Translations under genes and position numbers: made by a program | The notes under the pieces: generated by a model | The model's input: only the letters and a program-made list of their open reading frames with translations | What the model was told of the DNA's origin: nothing | Databases searched by the model: none | Assembly (NCBI GenBank): GCA_034670405.1 | Contig: JAXDDX010000052.1 | Coordinates: 1,178,001 to 1,242,000, forward strand | DNA length: 64,000 bases | DNA from: Hoplostethus atlanticus | Taxonomy: Eukaryota > Chordata > Actinopteri > Trachichthyiformes > Trachichthyidae | Direction of reading: 5' to 3' | Part shown: one piece after another, positions 1 through 12,352 of the stretch | How positions within the stretch are numbered: the first letter of the stretch is position 1 | How the letters are laid out: each line of letters begins with the position of its first letter

Positions 1-284
1 GTAATGACTACACATAATTTATATACATATATACAATTTCTCATATTTCTCATATTACTATAATTTTGTAGTGCTCTTACTGTAAATATTGTGTTGTTTT
101 TTTTTTATATAAGAGCTCTTACTGTAATACTGTAAATATTGTGTTGTTCTTTTATTGTAAATACTGTGTACTGTTGCCCTTTGCACATTCCCGTTGAGCA
201 TTGCCACTTTTTCATTTCACTGCACACCCCGTGTGTGTATGTGACAAATAAAGTTCTTGAATCTTGAATCTTGAATCTTGGAAA
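1..284 (+). mobile_element. 3' UTR and tail of a LINE-A copy
   Basis: The sequence matches the 3' UTRs that follow the LINE-A reading frames at 12086-12352 and 29205-29486: the same poly-T/TATAG blocks, the 'TGTGTGTATGTGACAA' stretch, and a terminal tandem of TTGAATC. Short tandem-repeat tails instead of poly(A) are typical of CR1/L2/Rex-group LINEs. The coding part lies outside the window. No ORF is present here. Confidence 0.85.
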
Positions 285-1002
<718 letters not shown>

Positions 1003-2112
1003 TAGCAGGGTTCTACCGATATGGGTTTTTGAAGGCCGATACTGATAGCAAGTTGCAAATGGCAAATATTTTGTGGCAATATTCGGGTCCAGTTTCACTA
1101 AGATTGTGTTGCGAGGGCAATTTTTGCGCACTTGAGCCAAGAGAGTGAGAGTTTTTCATCTAATTCACTAAGAAATGTACGCGAATCAAGTTGCATACAG
1201 CACAGGAATTCAAATTGTCCGTCACCAACAAAAAGACATTCAAATACTCATTAAGACTTCAGTTTTGAATGGAATCAAAGTGTCAGAATGCATGAATAGA
1301 CCGAAATAAAGCTTGTTTTTCAAAAACTTTCCCTGGGCGAGTATGACCCCTGTAATACAGAATGCATTGCAAAATGATTGGGGAAATGTAACTAGTAAAG
1401 GGGCTATAACTCTGGTATTCTCCTTTAAAAAACAATGGGCCTCTAAACTAGCCCTTGTGTAATCTGCGCCTTTTTATGAGCATCTGAGTTCCATTGTGGT
1501 TTATGAGTCTACTCTACAATCTGTAACTTCCTCTCGGCCAGCAACTTTGGTTTGACACCAGCTGCATCACATGGTCAACCAAGTTAAGCCCTGCTGTAAA
1601 AGTATAATAGATTACATGATTATAGATCACAAAAGTGGACTTGGATTTGTCAAACCTGCAATGGAATCATACGCCCAGTGTATGACATCAAAACATCAAC
1701 CAATTTTCGAGGAAAAGAATCATTCATGCCCATTTCCCCATTGCATTTAGAACAGTGCATTACATCACATGTTCAATTTCATTTAAAAAAAAATGGAAGC
1801 CTACATACATTCTTGGTCTTTTAATGTAAAACTCTTGCTTATACAGTGGATCTTTTTTCTGTTTTGGTCCCCATTTTGTTTTGTTTTTGGTGGCCTGACT
1901 CCTGCTATGTGTTGCCACATGGCAATAAGAATACGTTTCAACTAACTTGAGGCTAGTTAACCATCTAGACATTTAGTTACTGCTTTGTGTAGAGCAGCAT
2001 AACAGCCTGTTTGATACAGAGCCATTGTTTTGAGAGTGTACGGTGGCCAACAGGGACAAAGTTTGAGAACAGGCAAAGACCAATGACTGTATATAAGTGA
2101 GGCATTCAAATA

Positions 2113-2345
2113 CACTGTTGCCAACTTTGTCACTAGATTTAGCGACTGGCGACTTTATTTCTTAAGAGCAACTAGTGACTAATCTAGGGACTTTTTCGGA
2201 CCATGGGGAACAATACTAATGTATTTGGTGACAAGGCTGTATTTATATAGTTATATGCAAATTGGCGTATGATGTCATCTGGTGACTTCTAGTGAGTTTT
2301 GAGCAGCCAACAGCTACTTTCCTTGAAAGAGAGTTGGCAACACTG
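2113..2345. mobile_element. hAT-like MITE
   Basis: The 233 bp unit starts CACTGTTGCCAACTTT and ends in the reverse complement of CAGTGTTGCCAACTCTC, giving ~16 bp terminal inverted repeats. There is no coding capacity. The CAGTG-type ends suggest hAT. The flanks TTCAAATA and TTAAATTG are only partly alike, so an 8-bp target duplication is not clearly preserved. Confidence 0.6.
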
Positions 2346-2639
2346 TTAAATTGTTATCGTCTGAAGAACTTACCAGCCAGTGTGGCAGGTAAAAACACCT
2401 TTACCATTAAGCCCCAACAATTGTAGCGTTCTCTGATCTCATCAGAGATTCTGGGATGGAAAACCCCTCTCTTTTGCTTCCTGACTCGCTGGTAACGATG
2501 GCTACATCTTGCAGCGATGATATCAGCCATTCTGATTGGCCAAAGTCTTTGTCTTTCCACCACCTTTCAAATGATCTTGTATGCACTACAGTCATTTTAA
2601 GGAGTTGTTATTGCAAAGTGGGCAACATAATGTGTAGGT

Positions 2640-2940
2640 AGAATGACCATATACGATATATCTCAATATAGCTTAAATGATTCTATTTAAGGTCATAACT
2701 ACATACAAAGTCACACATTGAAGTAAAACAAGCCTGGCGGACTGGCAGCTTTGGTGCTCCGCGGCTGACCTGCCGGGACAGAGGGGAGGTGCTCCGAACT
2801 CTGGTCAAAAAATTAAAATAACGTTTAAACACTGTAAAAAGCCGAATATCTCAATATGAATTTTCATAATTTTCATATCGATCAGTAAAATTATATCTAT
2901 CATATCGGAGAACTCGATATATCACCCAGCCCTTCTACAA
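2640..2940. mobile_element. Degenerate MITE-like repeat
   Basis: The ends have related inverted termini (GAATGACCATATACGATATAT on the left; the right end reads GAAGGGCTGGGTGATATAT in reverse complement). The GGGCTGGGYGATAT end is a common terminus of vertebrate hAT MITEs. Divergence is high and no target duplication is visible. Confidence 0.4.
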
Positions 2941-3099
2941 ACATTTGATTAGATTTGCAAACATTAAATCTTATTTCTTTCAGAATTGAGACCAGTTTCG
3001 TCCCAGTTCTCAAGAATCAGTGAGCTCCTATATGTGGATTGGAGATCTGTCCTCAATACATCTTGGGTGCATTGACACCAGTTTTTTTTTATGCAGTTA

Positions 3100-3285
3100 A
3101 ACACAATCCGATTACAATCCGATCACCCATGATTCATGTTAATGCCAGGTGTCTTCATGTTAGCAGACAATCCATCCAGCTCTCAGTTCAGCTTGTTCCA
3201 CCCAATATGCTGAACGCTCATCTGCTTTGTAAGTCGCTTTGGATAAAAGCGATTTACAAGCTAAATGACTGTAATGTAATGCTTA
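3100..3285 (+). mobile_element. SINE-like fragment with L2-type 3' tail
   Basis: The stretch ends in GTCGCTTTGGATAAAAGCG, a tract about TTACAAGCTAAATGACTG, and a (TAATG)n tail. The same tail closes LINE-D on the minus strand near 29605-29665, so this copy was probably mobilised by an L2-type reverse transcriptase. No intact tRNA-like head is recognised. Confidence 0.6.
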
Positions 3286-3346
3286 GTCTGACAGTAACCT
3301 GCAAGGGTCTTCAAAGTGGGTGACTGTACTTGCTCTTTCTTTTCAG

Positions 3347-3493
3347 CTGACCATTTGCTGCGAGGCTCAGTCCTTCAGGATTGTGGTCAATGGGACTCAG
3401 GCGCACACCTACAGACACCGTCACACCCCGCTCAAACAGATTAACATCCTGGAGATTGACGGTGACCTCAGTTTGACCTCTGTCACAATGTAG
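3347..3493 (+). CDS. lgals9: Galectin-9-like, terminal coding exon
   Basis: The exon follows the acceptor CTTTTCAG and reads in phase 0 directly on from the PFT codons at 945, giving GQPF-T-LTICCEAQSF, a standard galectin strand. It continues through VVNG, H-YRHR, and INILEIDGDLSLTSVTM to a TAG at 3491-3493. The final L-x-L-T-x-V strand matches the normal end of a galectin domain, so this is the true C terminus. Candidate polyadenylation signals are ATTAAA at 3865 and AATAAA at 3986. The exon pair gives about 100 residues of one domain; the rest of the gene is out of the window. Confidence 0.82.
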   Translation: MTICCEAQSFRIVVNGTQAHTYRHRHTPLKQINILEIDGDLSLTSVTM

Positions 3494-4924
3494 ACCCCTG
3501 GTTCACTAGGGACCTGCTCTAGTATTGATACTTTGTCCTATACTTGATACTATAGGCGTCACTGTTTTTCCTGGCTACCACCATTGCTTTTTCCATTTAT
3601 AAATGAACTATTGGTAATTGATTACTTTGGATACCTTACTTTGCAATGAGAATTTCTTGTTTATTCATATTGCAAATGATAATGCCCGTCTTCATAATAG
3701 TATATACTAGTGGTCTTCTGAAAACAGTGGTCTTTAGGACCTGCTGAGTCATTGCCCACACACCCCTTGTTCAAACTGGATTTGAGAATAATCAGTGTGA
3801 TGTGGCTGTAATGCACTGTCTCTTAATTCCATAATGATTCATGATTGTAACAGTGTTTTGTGAAATTAAAATATGATGTGACTATATGTGTCATGGCATG
3901 ATGATTTCTTCTTCGAGTTAAATCATGTCAAAACTAAGGACATGGCAATTATTTTCAAAAGGTTACAAGTTCCCAAACACACTGTAATAAAAGAAGGAAA
4001 TTGAATTAGTGGACAACTAAAGTATTAATATGTGATAACTGTTGTGGATAGCAAAGCTTTGAGAGAAATACAGATGTGACCTGTAAGAAAGCCGCTGCTG
4101 ACCGGCTCCATAGTTATTGAGATTTTGTTGGCGTTTTCTCTTTTGTTTGCGCCCTACAACACCACTACTCTACCACCCATCCATGAATTACATCCACCAC
4201 TGACTCAATCCTATTTAAACATGCCATTGTATACTTTTGGAATTGGGTTATGTTACTAGTTTAATAAATTATCTTTAAGTTAACATTAACCTTGTGTGGT
4301 CTCCCCTTTTGTTATGGGCCTTTGAGCCAAGGTCCGTAACAGTATGATCCAGGCACAACTAACTAATCTTGGAGAGATGTGAGGAAGCCAATACCATTGT
4401 CTGTGCTGTGACCACCCTAGAAGTCAGTTTGATCTCATGTCCTTTGGGTGCTCTAGAGGCCTCATCCCCAATGCATTTCAATGCCTAATTTAAACATGAA
4501 ATGATCTAGGCTAGTTAAGTACTTTACACTGATGAACCACCTTTTATTGCACTATATTGAGCTGTTGATTCCCTCTCCTTGATTCCTTATGAATGATGTG
4601 TATCTGTATGGTACAGTATATGCTGTGATGTGTTTCTATTTCTAGCATTATCTGTTATATTGTTACTATAAACTCTGTCTGCAAACCAAATTGACCCTCT
4701 GTGACATTTCCCTCTGATTTGAACTGATTATCTATAATGATAATCATACAGATAGGATAATAGTTGTGACTTTTTAAGTGCCTGGGGGCAAAGCTACACA
4801 GCTATTAATATTCTTGTAGAACATTTTAATGATACCTATGAACAAGGTTTCTAATATAAAAGGGTGTTCTAGTAGGTCTTACAGAAATCTAAAAATAATA
4901 TGAATGCATCATCTTCACCTTCAC
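3494..4924 (+). other. Galectin 3' UTR and intergenic DNA with possible short LTR
   Basis: Most of this interval shows nothing recognisable. The part about 4040-4341 looks LTR-like: it contains ATTTAAA, then TTAATAAATTA, and ends in CCGTAACA. A TG...CA pair with a matching target duplication could not be fixed, so this is a weak call. Confidence 0.3.
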
Positions 4925-5655
4925 TCGTCAGAGCCCTCCTCACGTTGTACGAGCACACACTCTCTGTGACTGAGCACAACATGACGAGGGCTCTGACGAG
5001 TGTGAACACCAGGAAAGCTGCAGGTCCAGATGGCATATCTGGGCGAGTACTGAAGACCTGTGCTAATCAGCTAGCTCCAGTGTTCACCACAATATTCAAC
5101 CTCTCCCTGGCTGAGTCCGTGGTCCCCACCTGCTACAAGAGATCCACTATTGTCCCTGTGCCTAAGACTGCTTCTCCAGCCTGCTTGAATGACTACCGAC
5201 TGGTGGCCCTCACCTCAGTGGTCATGAAATGCTTCGAGAGGCTGATAAAGGATTACATCTGTGCCTTCCTCCCTCATACATGGACCCCAGTTTGCATATC
5301 GGCCAAACAGGTCCACAGATGATGCTGTCTCTCAGGTACTGCACACCACGCTTTCCCATCTTGACAGCCGGAAGGGGGGCTATGTGAGACTGCTGTTCAT
5401 TGATTACAGTTCAGCTTTCAACACCATAGTCCCCACCAGACTGGCTGGCAAGCTGATTGAGCTGGGATTGAACACCCCCGTGTGCCTGGATCCTGGACTT
5501 CCTGACTGGCAGGCCCCAGGTGCTCAGGGTGGGCAGACACACCTCCAACCCCCTCACCCTGAACACAGGATCCCCCCAGGGTTGCGTCCTCAGCCCCTAC
5601 TGTACTCCCTGTACACACATGACTGTGTGGCCAGGTTCAGCTCCAACTACATCAA
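4925..5655 (+). pseudogene. LINE-A reverse transcriptase fragment, 5' part
   Basis: The region aligns with the LINE-A frame of 26216-29209 from its pre-RT segment ([21 protein letters not shown]) through the fingers ([18 protein letters not shown]) to [11 protein letters not shown] and GSPQG. Reading frames change near 5290 and 5500 and bases are missing, so no protein is made. The first ~25 bases (4924-4948) are an inverted copy of LINE-A sequence found near 27772-27797, a typical 5' end inversion. It is interrupted at about 5655 by LINE-B and resumes at 7677. Confidence 0.85.
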
Positions 5656-7676
5656 CTAAATCCTTATCCCCAAATAGCACATCTGGTCTCCCACCTTGTA
5701 TTGTATCTGGTTTATCTACTGTGTATGAGAAAGTTGAGATGCTTGTTTTAACAAACACTTTGTCTCTTCTGGTTTTCTCTTTGATCAAGGAACAAACACT
5801 ACTGCAACACAGGTCTCACTTGAAATTGAGCCTCCATCACATGATGAATTTAATTTTCACCCCTTTTCTATTAGTGAAGTGCATAAAGCCCTTAAGAATT
5901 TGAATCCTAAAAAAACGGCAGGGCCTGATAAATTGGATCCCTATTATTTAAAACTTTCTGCTGATTTAATTGCAGAACCTTTTAACTTTTTAACTTAACC
6001 TTAACTTGTAACGAAATCCCCAAGATTTGGAAAAAGGCTCACGTTCTTCCCCTGTTAAAAGGTGGTGAACCTTCAAACCTCAACAACTATAGGCCAATTT
6101 CTAACTTGTCAGCTCTTGCCAAGATACTGGAAACTGGTAAGTAACCAGCTGAAGGAGTTCTTGTATAACAATTCTATTTTATCTTACGATCAATCTGGTT
6201 TTAGGAAATGTCACAGTACAGTTACAGCAGCTACAAAAGTAGTAAACGACATACTGTGGACCATAATATAATGAAGCATAGGCTAATTAATATAGGACTG
6301 TCTGACTTTGCTGTTGGCTGGTTCTGTAATTATCTTGCTGACCGGACTCAAATGTGTTCAGGCTGATGGTTTTTATTCTGATGTTTTATCTGTCCACAAG
6401 GGGGTGCCACAAGGTTCTGTTCTAGGACCATTGTTATTTACAATCTATATCAATAATTTAGGCAAAAGTGTTCCAAATGCAAACTTTCATTTTTATGCTG
6501 ATGACACTGTCATTTACTGTTGTGCTACTACTTTGACAAAGGCTCTGGAAAATTTGCAAAATGCTTTTAAAGAAATAGAATCCCAACTTCAGCAACTAAA
6601 GCTTGTTTTAAATCCGGAGAAAAAAAAAATGATGATTTTTACTAAGTCCAAAACAAAAGCGCATAGTCTTGCCTCTATAAGCACATCGCAAGGTATTCCA
6701 ATTTCGATTGTATCGACTTTTAAATACCTAGGCTTTTTACTTGATGATAGCTTGTCTTTTAAACCACATGTCGAAAGTCTGGTTAAGAAGCTAAAAGTGA
6801 GGTTGGGTTTCTATTTCAGAAACAAGTCGTGCTTTTCTTTTAATGCAAACGCTGCCACTTTTTTACCAGTATTAGATTATGGTGATGTTTTATACATGAA
6901 TGCCTGTTCCACCTCACTACACATGTTGGACACTGCTTACCATGGTGTATTAAGATTTATTACCGGTTATAGATCACTTACCCATCATTGCACTCTGTAT
7001 GCTAAAGTAAACTGGCCGTCCTTGACTGCCTGTAGGCTGCTTCATTGGTACACCTTTATTTATAAAGCAAGCATTGGTCAGCTCCCTTTTTACCTCGGTT
7101 CATACTTCACTATCACATCAAACCCATCTCACAACTTACGATCACAGGACTATTTATATGCCTCAGTACCCAGAACCCGCACTGAGTTTGGGAAAAGGGC
7201 TTTCATGTTCTCTGCTCCCTCTGCCTGGAATGGACTTCAAAAAACTCTGAAACTGCAGGCCTTCATTACCATATCTGACTTTAAAGCTCAAATTACGGCC
7301 ATTTTAAACAATGAGATGGGAGTATGTCGATGCTTCACTGTATAATGTGATGTTATATTTATATCATTAACTTGACCTTCTCTCCCCAGCAACCTCCAGC
7401 AAAGCCTCACCTTCCCTGCCCTTTCCTACCCTACCTTTTTTACCCTACCCTCCAATTTCCCCCAATCCCATTCAATCTTGTCTGCTCCAGCTCAAATTTA
7501 TCCCCTTGCGCCACTTTGTCTTTTATGTTCTTGTCTGTTTTTGTGTCTTGTATGTTTGTTTGTTTGTTTTTAAATGCTGCCATTTTGGCCAGGTCTTGCT
7601 CGAAAAAGAGATCATTGCTCTCAAGTGACTACCTGGTAAAATAAAGGTTAAATAAAAAAAAATTTTTTTTTTAAAA
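5656..7676 (+). mobile_element. LINE-B, 5'-truncated CR1/L2/Rex-group retrotransposon
   Basis: The element inserted in LINE-A just before the codons of its F-ADD motif. An ORF of 345 codons at 6308-7345 carries [21 protein letters not shown] (the catalytic YADD) and a C-terminal domain with [17 protein letters not shown] and APSAWNGL. Earlier RT segments appear in broken frames (5880-6270: K-TAGPDK, NYRPISNLS-LAK, SYDQSGFRK). The endonuclease is absent, so the copy is 5'-truncated and inactive. The 3' end reads CTGGTAAAATAAAGGTTAAA followed by A- and T-rich tract, after which LINE-A resumes. Confidence 0.82.
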
Positions 7677-8273
7677 ATTAAGTTTGCAGATGACACAGTG
7701 GTGGTGGGCCTGATCTCTGACAACTATGAGAAGGCCTACCTGGAGGAAGTTGCTGATCTGTCACTCTGGTGCCAGGTCGACAGCCTCCTCTTGAATGTCA
7801 CCAAAACCAAGGAGCTGATTGTGGACTTTAAGCAGGTGAGCAGGTATAAATACCTGGGAGTCCACATCACAGAGGATCTGACATGGTCCACACATACAGA
7901 CACTCTGGTGAGAAAGGCAAGGCAGCACCTTTACCACCTCAGGCAGCTGAAGAAATTCAGAGTCTCCCTGATGATCCTCCAGTCCTTCTACTCTGGAGCT
8001 GTAGAGAGCATCCTGACAGGAAGCATCACTGCCTGGTTTGGCAATAGCTCCGCTCAGGATAGGAGGGCTCTGCAGAGTATAGGCTGAATGCATGATTGGA
8101 ACTACACTCCCCTCCCTGCAGGACTTGTACACCAGGACGTGCAGAACCAGAGCCTGTAGGATCATGAAGGATCCTCACCACCCCAACAATGGACTGTCTC
8201 AGCTGCTGCGGTCAGGCAAGCGCCTCCGCAGTCACACAGCCAAAACAGAGAGACTGAGACGGAGTTTCTTTCC
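7677..8273 (+). pseudogene. LINE-A reverse transcriptase fragment, 3' part
   Basis: LINE-A continues directly after the LINE-B tail with KFADD (frame of 7698), ADLSLWCQ, a short deletion after ELIVDFK, then [42 protein letters not shown] and RLRRSFFP. A small duplication/deletion near 8080-8095 breaks the frame. The copy stops at about 8273, where a reversed L1-type fragment begins, so its own 3' UTR and tail are missing. Confidence 0.85.
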
Positions 8274-9240
8274 TTTGTTGTTGTGGGATGATCTTCCCTT
8301 TAGGAATCCAGATTGGGTTTCAGTATTTATTTGTGACGAACCTTCTTTTAATCTAGCAGCAAGGACTCGATGCATTCATTTACATTTTGATATCATTCCA
8401 GAAAAACATATAGAAAGTGGCTGTGAGGCCATCTGAAACTGGTGATTTTTTATTTGTTTTGATAATATAGTCAAATTCTTCCATTCTTAACTCTTCTTCA
8501 CATAACTCTTTAAATGTTTCATCAATTACTGGAATGTTGACAGGCTTTTGTATCATTTATAGAATAAGTAGCTGTATAGAGATTATATAATTTGAATACT
8601 TCTCTTGATAAAATAGTACATTCTGACCATTACACTACAAATTGCATTCCTTTCTTGTCGTCTTTTTCAACATTACCAAAATAGGATGTATTCTATCCAT
8701 TTAGCCATTGGTCTCACATATGCACCTTGTGCTTTTTTTTAGGTAAAGTTCTATCTATTTTAGAGCGTAGGGTAAAAAGTTTCTCCTTGTCATCAACATT
8801 TAATCCAAGAAATACATAGTTTAACAAAACAAATTTAAGTTCTCTTCATATGTTCTTTTGTTTGACTTTTTTTGCTAAAACGTTGAATACTCTCTTTCCT
8901 TAACTGTGTTGCAATTTATTTAAGGAGATATTTCTACTATTTTTAACTTTAATTTTTCTTAAAAATATATTTGCAATATTCCTCATATAGGTCTGCATTA
9001 AATGTTCAATATCCTTTACTGTTGGTGAGCTTTTCCTCTTTCATTAAAATCGGTTCTATTAGACGATCCGTTAATGAGGCATTTGCAATAGTAAAACATA
9101 TTTCTTAACGAGCTTTGTACAAAGCCAAAAGCCAATTCTCGACCTAGCATTCGCATTTGGTTTAATAGCATTGTTTGGTATCTGGATTTAAAATCTCCAA
9201 ATATCATTTAGAAAGTTGGTATTAATAAAATCTGAAGTAG
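8274..9240 (-). pseudogene. L1-group LINE fragment (endonuclease-RT linker and RT fingers)
   Basis: Read on the minus strand, broken frames give RYQTMLLNQMRMLG, LFTLRSKIDRTL, NTSYFGNVEKDDKK, ETFKELCEEELRMEEF, KSPVSDGLTATFY and SGFLKGRSSHNN. The last two correspond to the L1 pattern KSPG-DG-TAEFY and GF-KGR---NN. Many stops and frame changes are present. The fragment runs into LINE-A at 8273, and the junction shows no tail. Confidence 0.65.
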
Positions 9241-9479
9241 TATTATTGTAATGACATTGACTGAATTTAGAGGTGCATCTATCCATGTGCATCCCTTCAT
9301 CTGGAGTCAAAACCTAAATAATTCATATCTCTGTCATTTTTTTTCCTCGCAGGCCAGAGCGGAGCATTCTGCTCTGTGTCCTGGCCAATCGAATCTAAGT
9401 CAACGTTGTGCCTGGCCAATGGAATCAGCCCGTTCTGTGAAAATTTGTGCCAAATTTCTGGAGTAATTTCTGGAAACAT
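9241..9479. other. Unassigned spacer
   Basis: I see no gene or repeat here. Two short related tracts, CCTGGCCAATCGAATC and CCTGGCCAATGGAATC, lie at about 9380 and 9410. Confidence 0.4.
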
Positions 9480-10707
9480 TAGAATCAAAGAGCGTCAATT
9501 AAAAATCAATAACACAGTGGAATAAAAAATACGTGTCTAAGTACAGGATGAATGTGCAATTGTGTATTATTAAAAAGAGCAATATACACAGTAGCTAAGA
9601 AATATAAAGTGTACAGTACAGGATGAATGGCAAGGGTGGGTGTGGGTACAGTCAGTGCAGGGTAGGGAGGGACGGTATAGATCGATGATTCCATATACAT
9701 AATTCCAAAATGAACAAAAAGCTATTTCAACACTCACATATCAATCAACACAGTCAACAAGTAATTCAATGAATTACAATTAACACATTGCATATACAGA
9801 ATTCCAAGATGAACAGAAAGCTATTTAAACACTCACATAGATGTGACATCTTTTGCTCCCATGACACCTGGATGTGCATTTTTGGAGACAAGAAGAGCAT
9901 TTATCACAAATCAAAACGATCCATTCATAATTATACTTACGTGACAGGTGAGCGGCGTTCGTATCAGCGTTTCTACAATCGGCACGGCCTGGGCTCGAAC
10001 CGGGAACCTTCTGGTCGGGAGATCTTTGGTCTGTGAGGGGGGCAGGTCCCAAGAACAGAGAAGAATGTTCAGGTTCTTGCAAAAAAGAACCTGAACATTC
10101 TTCTCTGTTTTTGGACCCTGCCCCCTGCCCCCCACACCACCCCCCTCGCCCCCCACGCCTCACAGACCAAAGATCTCCCGACCAGAAGGTTGCAGGTTCG
10201 AGCCCAGGCCGTGCCGATTGTAGAAACGCTGATACGAACGCCGCTCACCTGTCACGTAAGTATAATTATGAATGGATCGTTTTGATTTGTGATAAATGCT
10301 CTTCTTGTCTCCAAAAATGCACATCCAGGTGTCATGGGAGCAAAAGATGTCACATCCATGTGAGTGTTTAAATAGCTTTCTGTTCATCTTGGAATTCTGC
10401 ATATGCAATGTGTTAATTGTAATTCATTGAATTACTTGTTGACTGTGTTGATTTGATATGTGAGTGTTGAAATAGCTTTCTGTTCATTTTGGAATTATAT
10501 ATATGGAATCATCGATCTATACCGTCCCTCCCTACCCTGCACTGACTCTGCCCACACCCACCCTTGCCATTCATCCTGTACTGTACACTTTATATTTCTT
10601 AGCTACTGTGTATATTGCTCTTTTAATAATACACAATTGCACATTCATCCTGTACTTAGACACGTATTTTTTATTCCAGTTATTGATTTTTAATTTTTGC
10701 TCTTTGA
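9480..10707. repeat. 1.2 kb near-perfect palindrome containing a tRNA-like B-box
   Basis: The left arm (9480-10072) and right arm (about 10087-10707) are inverted copies, only a few differences per hundred bases. The centre is a hairpin (GAACCTGAACATTC and its complement) around 10078. Outer ends are AGAATCAAAGAGC and its complement. The right arm has an extra G/C-rich block at 10105-10162. Each arm holds GGTTCGAGCCC (seen + at 10195; complement in the left arm as GGGCTCGAACC), a Pol III B-box-like sequence. Each arm also has an internal duplicated block (AATTCCAARATGAACA...CTATTTMAACACTCACAT). There is no coding capacity. It may be a foldback element or an inverted duplication. Confidence 0.85.
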
Positions 10708-11111
10708 TTCTATAGTTTTTTCACTGTAGATGGTCTTGTAAGTATTTCACTGTAAGGAGCACACCTGCTGTATCTATTACATGTGACAAATAATTGATTT
10801 GATTTGTGATCAATTGTAATTCATTTATTACATGTTGACAAGTAGTGCTAGAACAAACTGGGAGACAAATGTAACAATGATGTGATCAATAAACAGAAAT
10901 AGACATTACTTTCCTTTGCATTTTTATTGAAAGGTTGAAGCAGCATCAACATGCAAGTTGAGAGTAAGGAATTGATACAACCAATCTCCATCACATTTGG
11001 GACATACAATGGTGAATTGAATGACACGAAAATATGAATTAAATGGTGTTCTGGTGTTATACAAGTCACATGATACAGGGTACATATAACTCTGTAATAA
11101 TCCTCTAGACA
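10708..11111. other. Unassigned DNA next to the palindrome
   Basis: The first part (10715-10805) contains TATTTCACTGTAAGGAGC, then ACATGTGACAAATAATTGAT, which resembles the 3' ends of LINE/SINE tails. The rest shows nothing recognisable. Confidence 0.35.
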
Positions 11112-12352
11112 AGTTGTCTAGGCAAGTTGATTGAGCTGGGACTGAACACCCCCCTGTGTGCCTGGATCCTGGACTTCCTGACCGCCAGGCCCCAGGTGGT
11201 CAGGGTGGGCAGACACACCTCCAACCCCCTCACCCTGAACACAGGATCCCCCCAGGGTTGCGTCCTCAGCCCCCTACTGTACTCCCTGTACACACATGAC
11301 TGTGTGGCCAGGTTCAGCTCCAACACCATCATTAAGTTTGCGGATGACACAGTGGTGGTGGGCCTGATCTCCAACAACGACGAGAAGGCCTACCTGGAGG
11401 AAGTTGCTGATCTGTCACTCTGGTGCCAGGACAACAGCCTCCTCCTGAATGTCACCAAAACTAAGGAGCTGATTGTGGACTTTAGGAGGACACAACAACA
11501 GAGGACGTACTCACCACTGGGGATTAATGGGAATACTGTGGAGAGGGTGAGCAGGTATAAATACCTGGGAGTCCACATCACCGAAGATCTGACATGGTCC
11601 ACACACACTGACACTCTGGTGAGAAAGGCGAGGCAGCGCCTTTACCACCTCAGGCAGCTGAGGAAATTTAAAGTCTCCCGGAGGATCCTTCAGTCCTTCT
11701 ACTCTGGAGCTGTGGAGAGCATCCTGACAGGAAGCATCACTGCCTGGTTTGGCAGCAGCTCCGCTCAGGACAGGAAGGCTCTGCAGAGAGTAGTGCGTTC
11801 GGCCGAGCGCACTATTGGAATTACACTCCCCACCCTGCAGGACTTGTACACCAGGAGGTGCAGAACCAGAGCCTGCAGGATCATGAAGGATCCTCACCAC
11901 CCCAACAACGGACTGTTTCAGCTGCTGCGGTCAGGCAAGCGCCTCCGTAGTCACGCTGCAAAAACAGAGAGACTGAGACGGAGTTTCTTTCCTCAGGCCA
12001 TCAGGACTGTGAACTCCGACCTCACCAGGGCCCCCACCAAGACACACACACTGCCCCTCCTATGCACACATACACTCACACACTTAGGTAAGACTACACA
12101 TAATTTATAATTTATATTACACATACAATTTTCCCTTTTTTTACTATATTTTTTTATAAAGTGCTCTTATTGTAAATATTGTGTTGTTTTTTTATATAGA
12201 GCTCTTAATAACTGACATTGTAAATAGTGTGTTGGTTTATTGTAAATAGTGTGAACCTGTTATTTTGCACATTTCTGCTGAGCATTGCCACTTTCATTTC
12301 ACTACACACCTCGTGTGTGTATGTGACAATTAAAATTCTTGAATCTTGAAAA
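11112..12352 (+). mobile_element. LINE-A, 5'-truncated copy
   Basis: An open frame of 327 codons (11127-12110) is nearly identical to the C-terminal third of the full-length [46 protein letters not shown] (catalytic FADD), [16 protein letters not shown] and the C-terminal [12 protein letters not shown] region. It starts abruptly in the middle of the palm, so it is 5'-truncated. The 3' UTR follows to TTGAATCTTG at about 12352. The lack of frame damage and high similarity to the other copies mean a young insertion. Confidence 0.9.
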
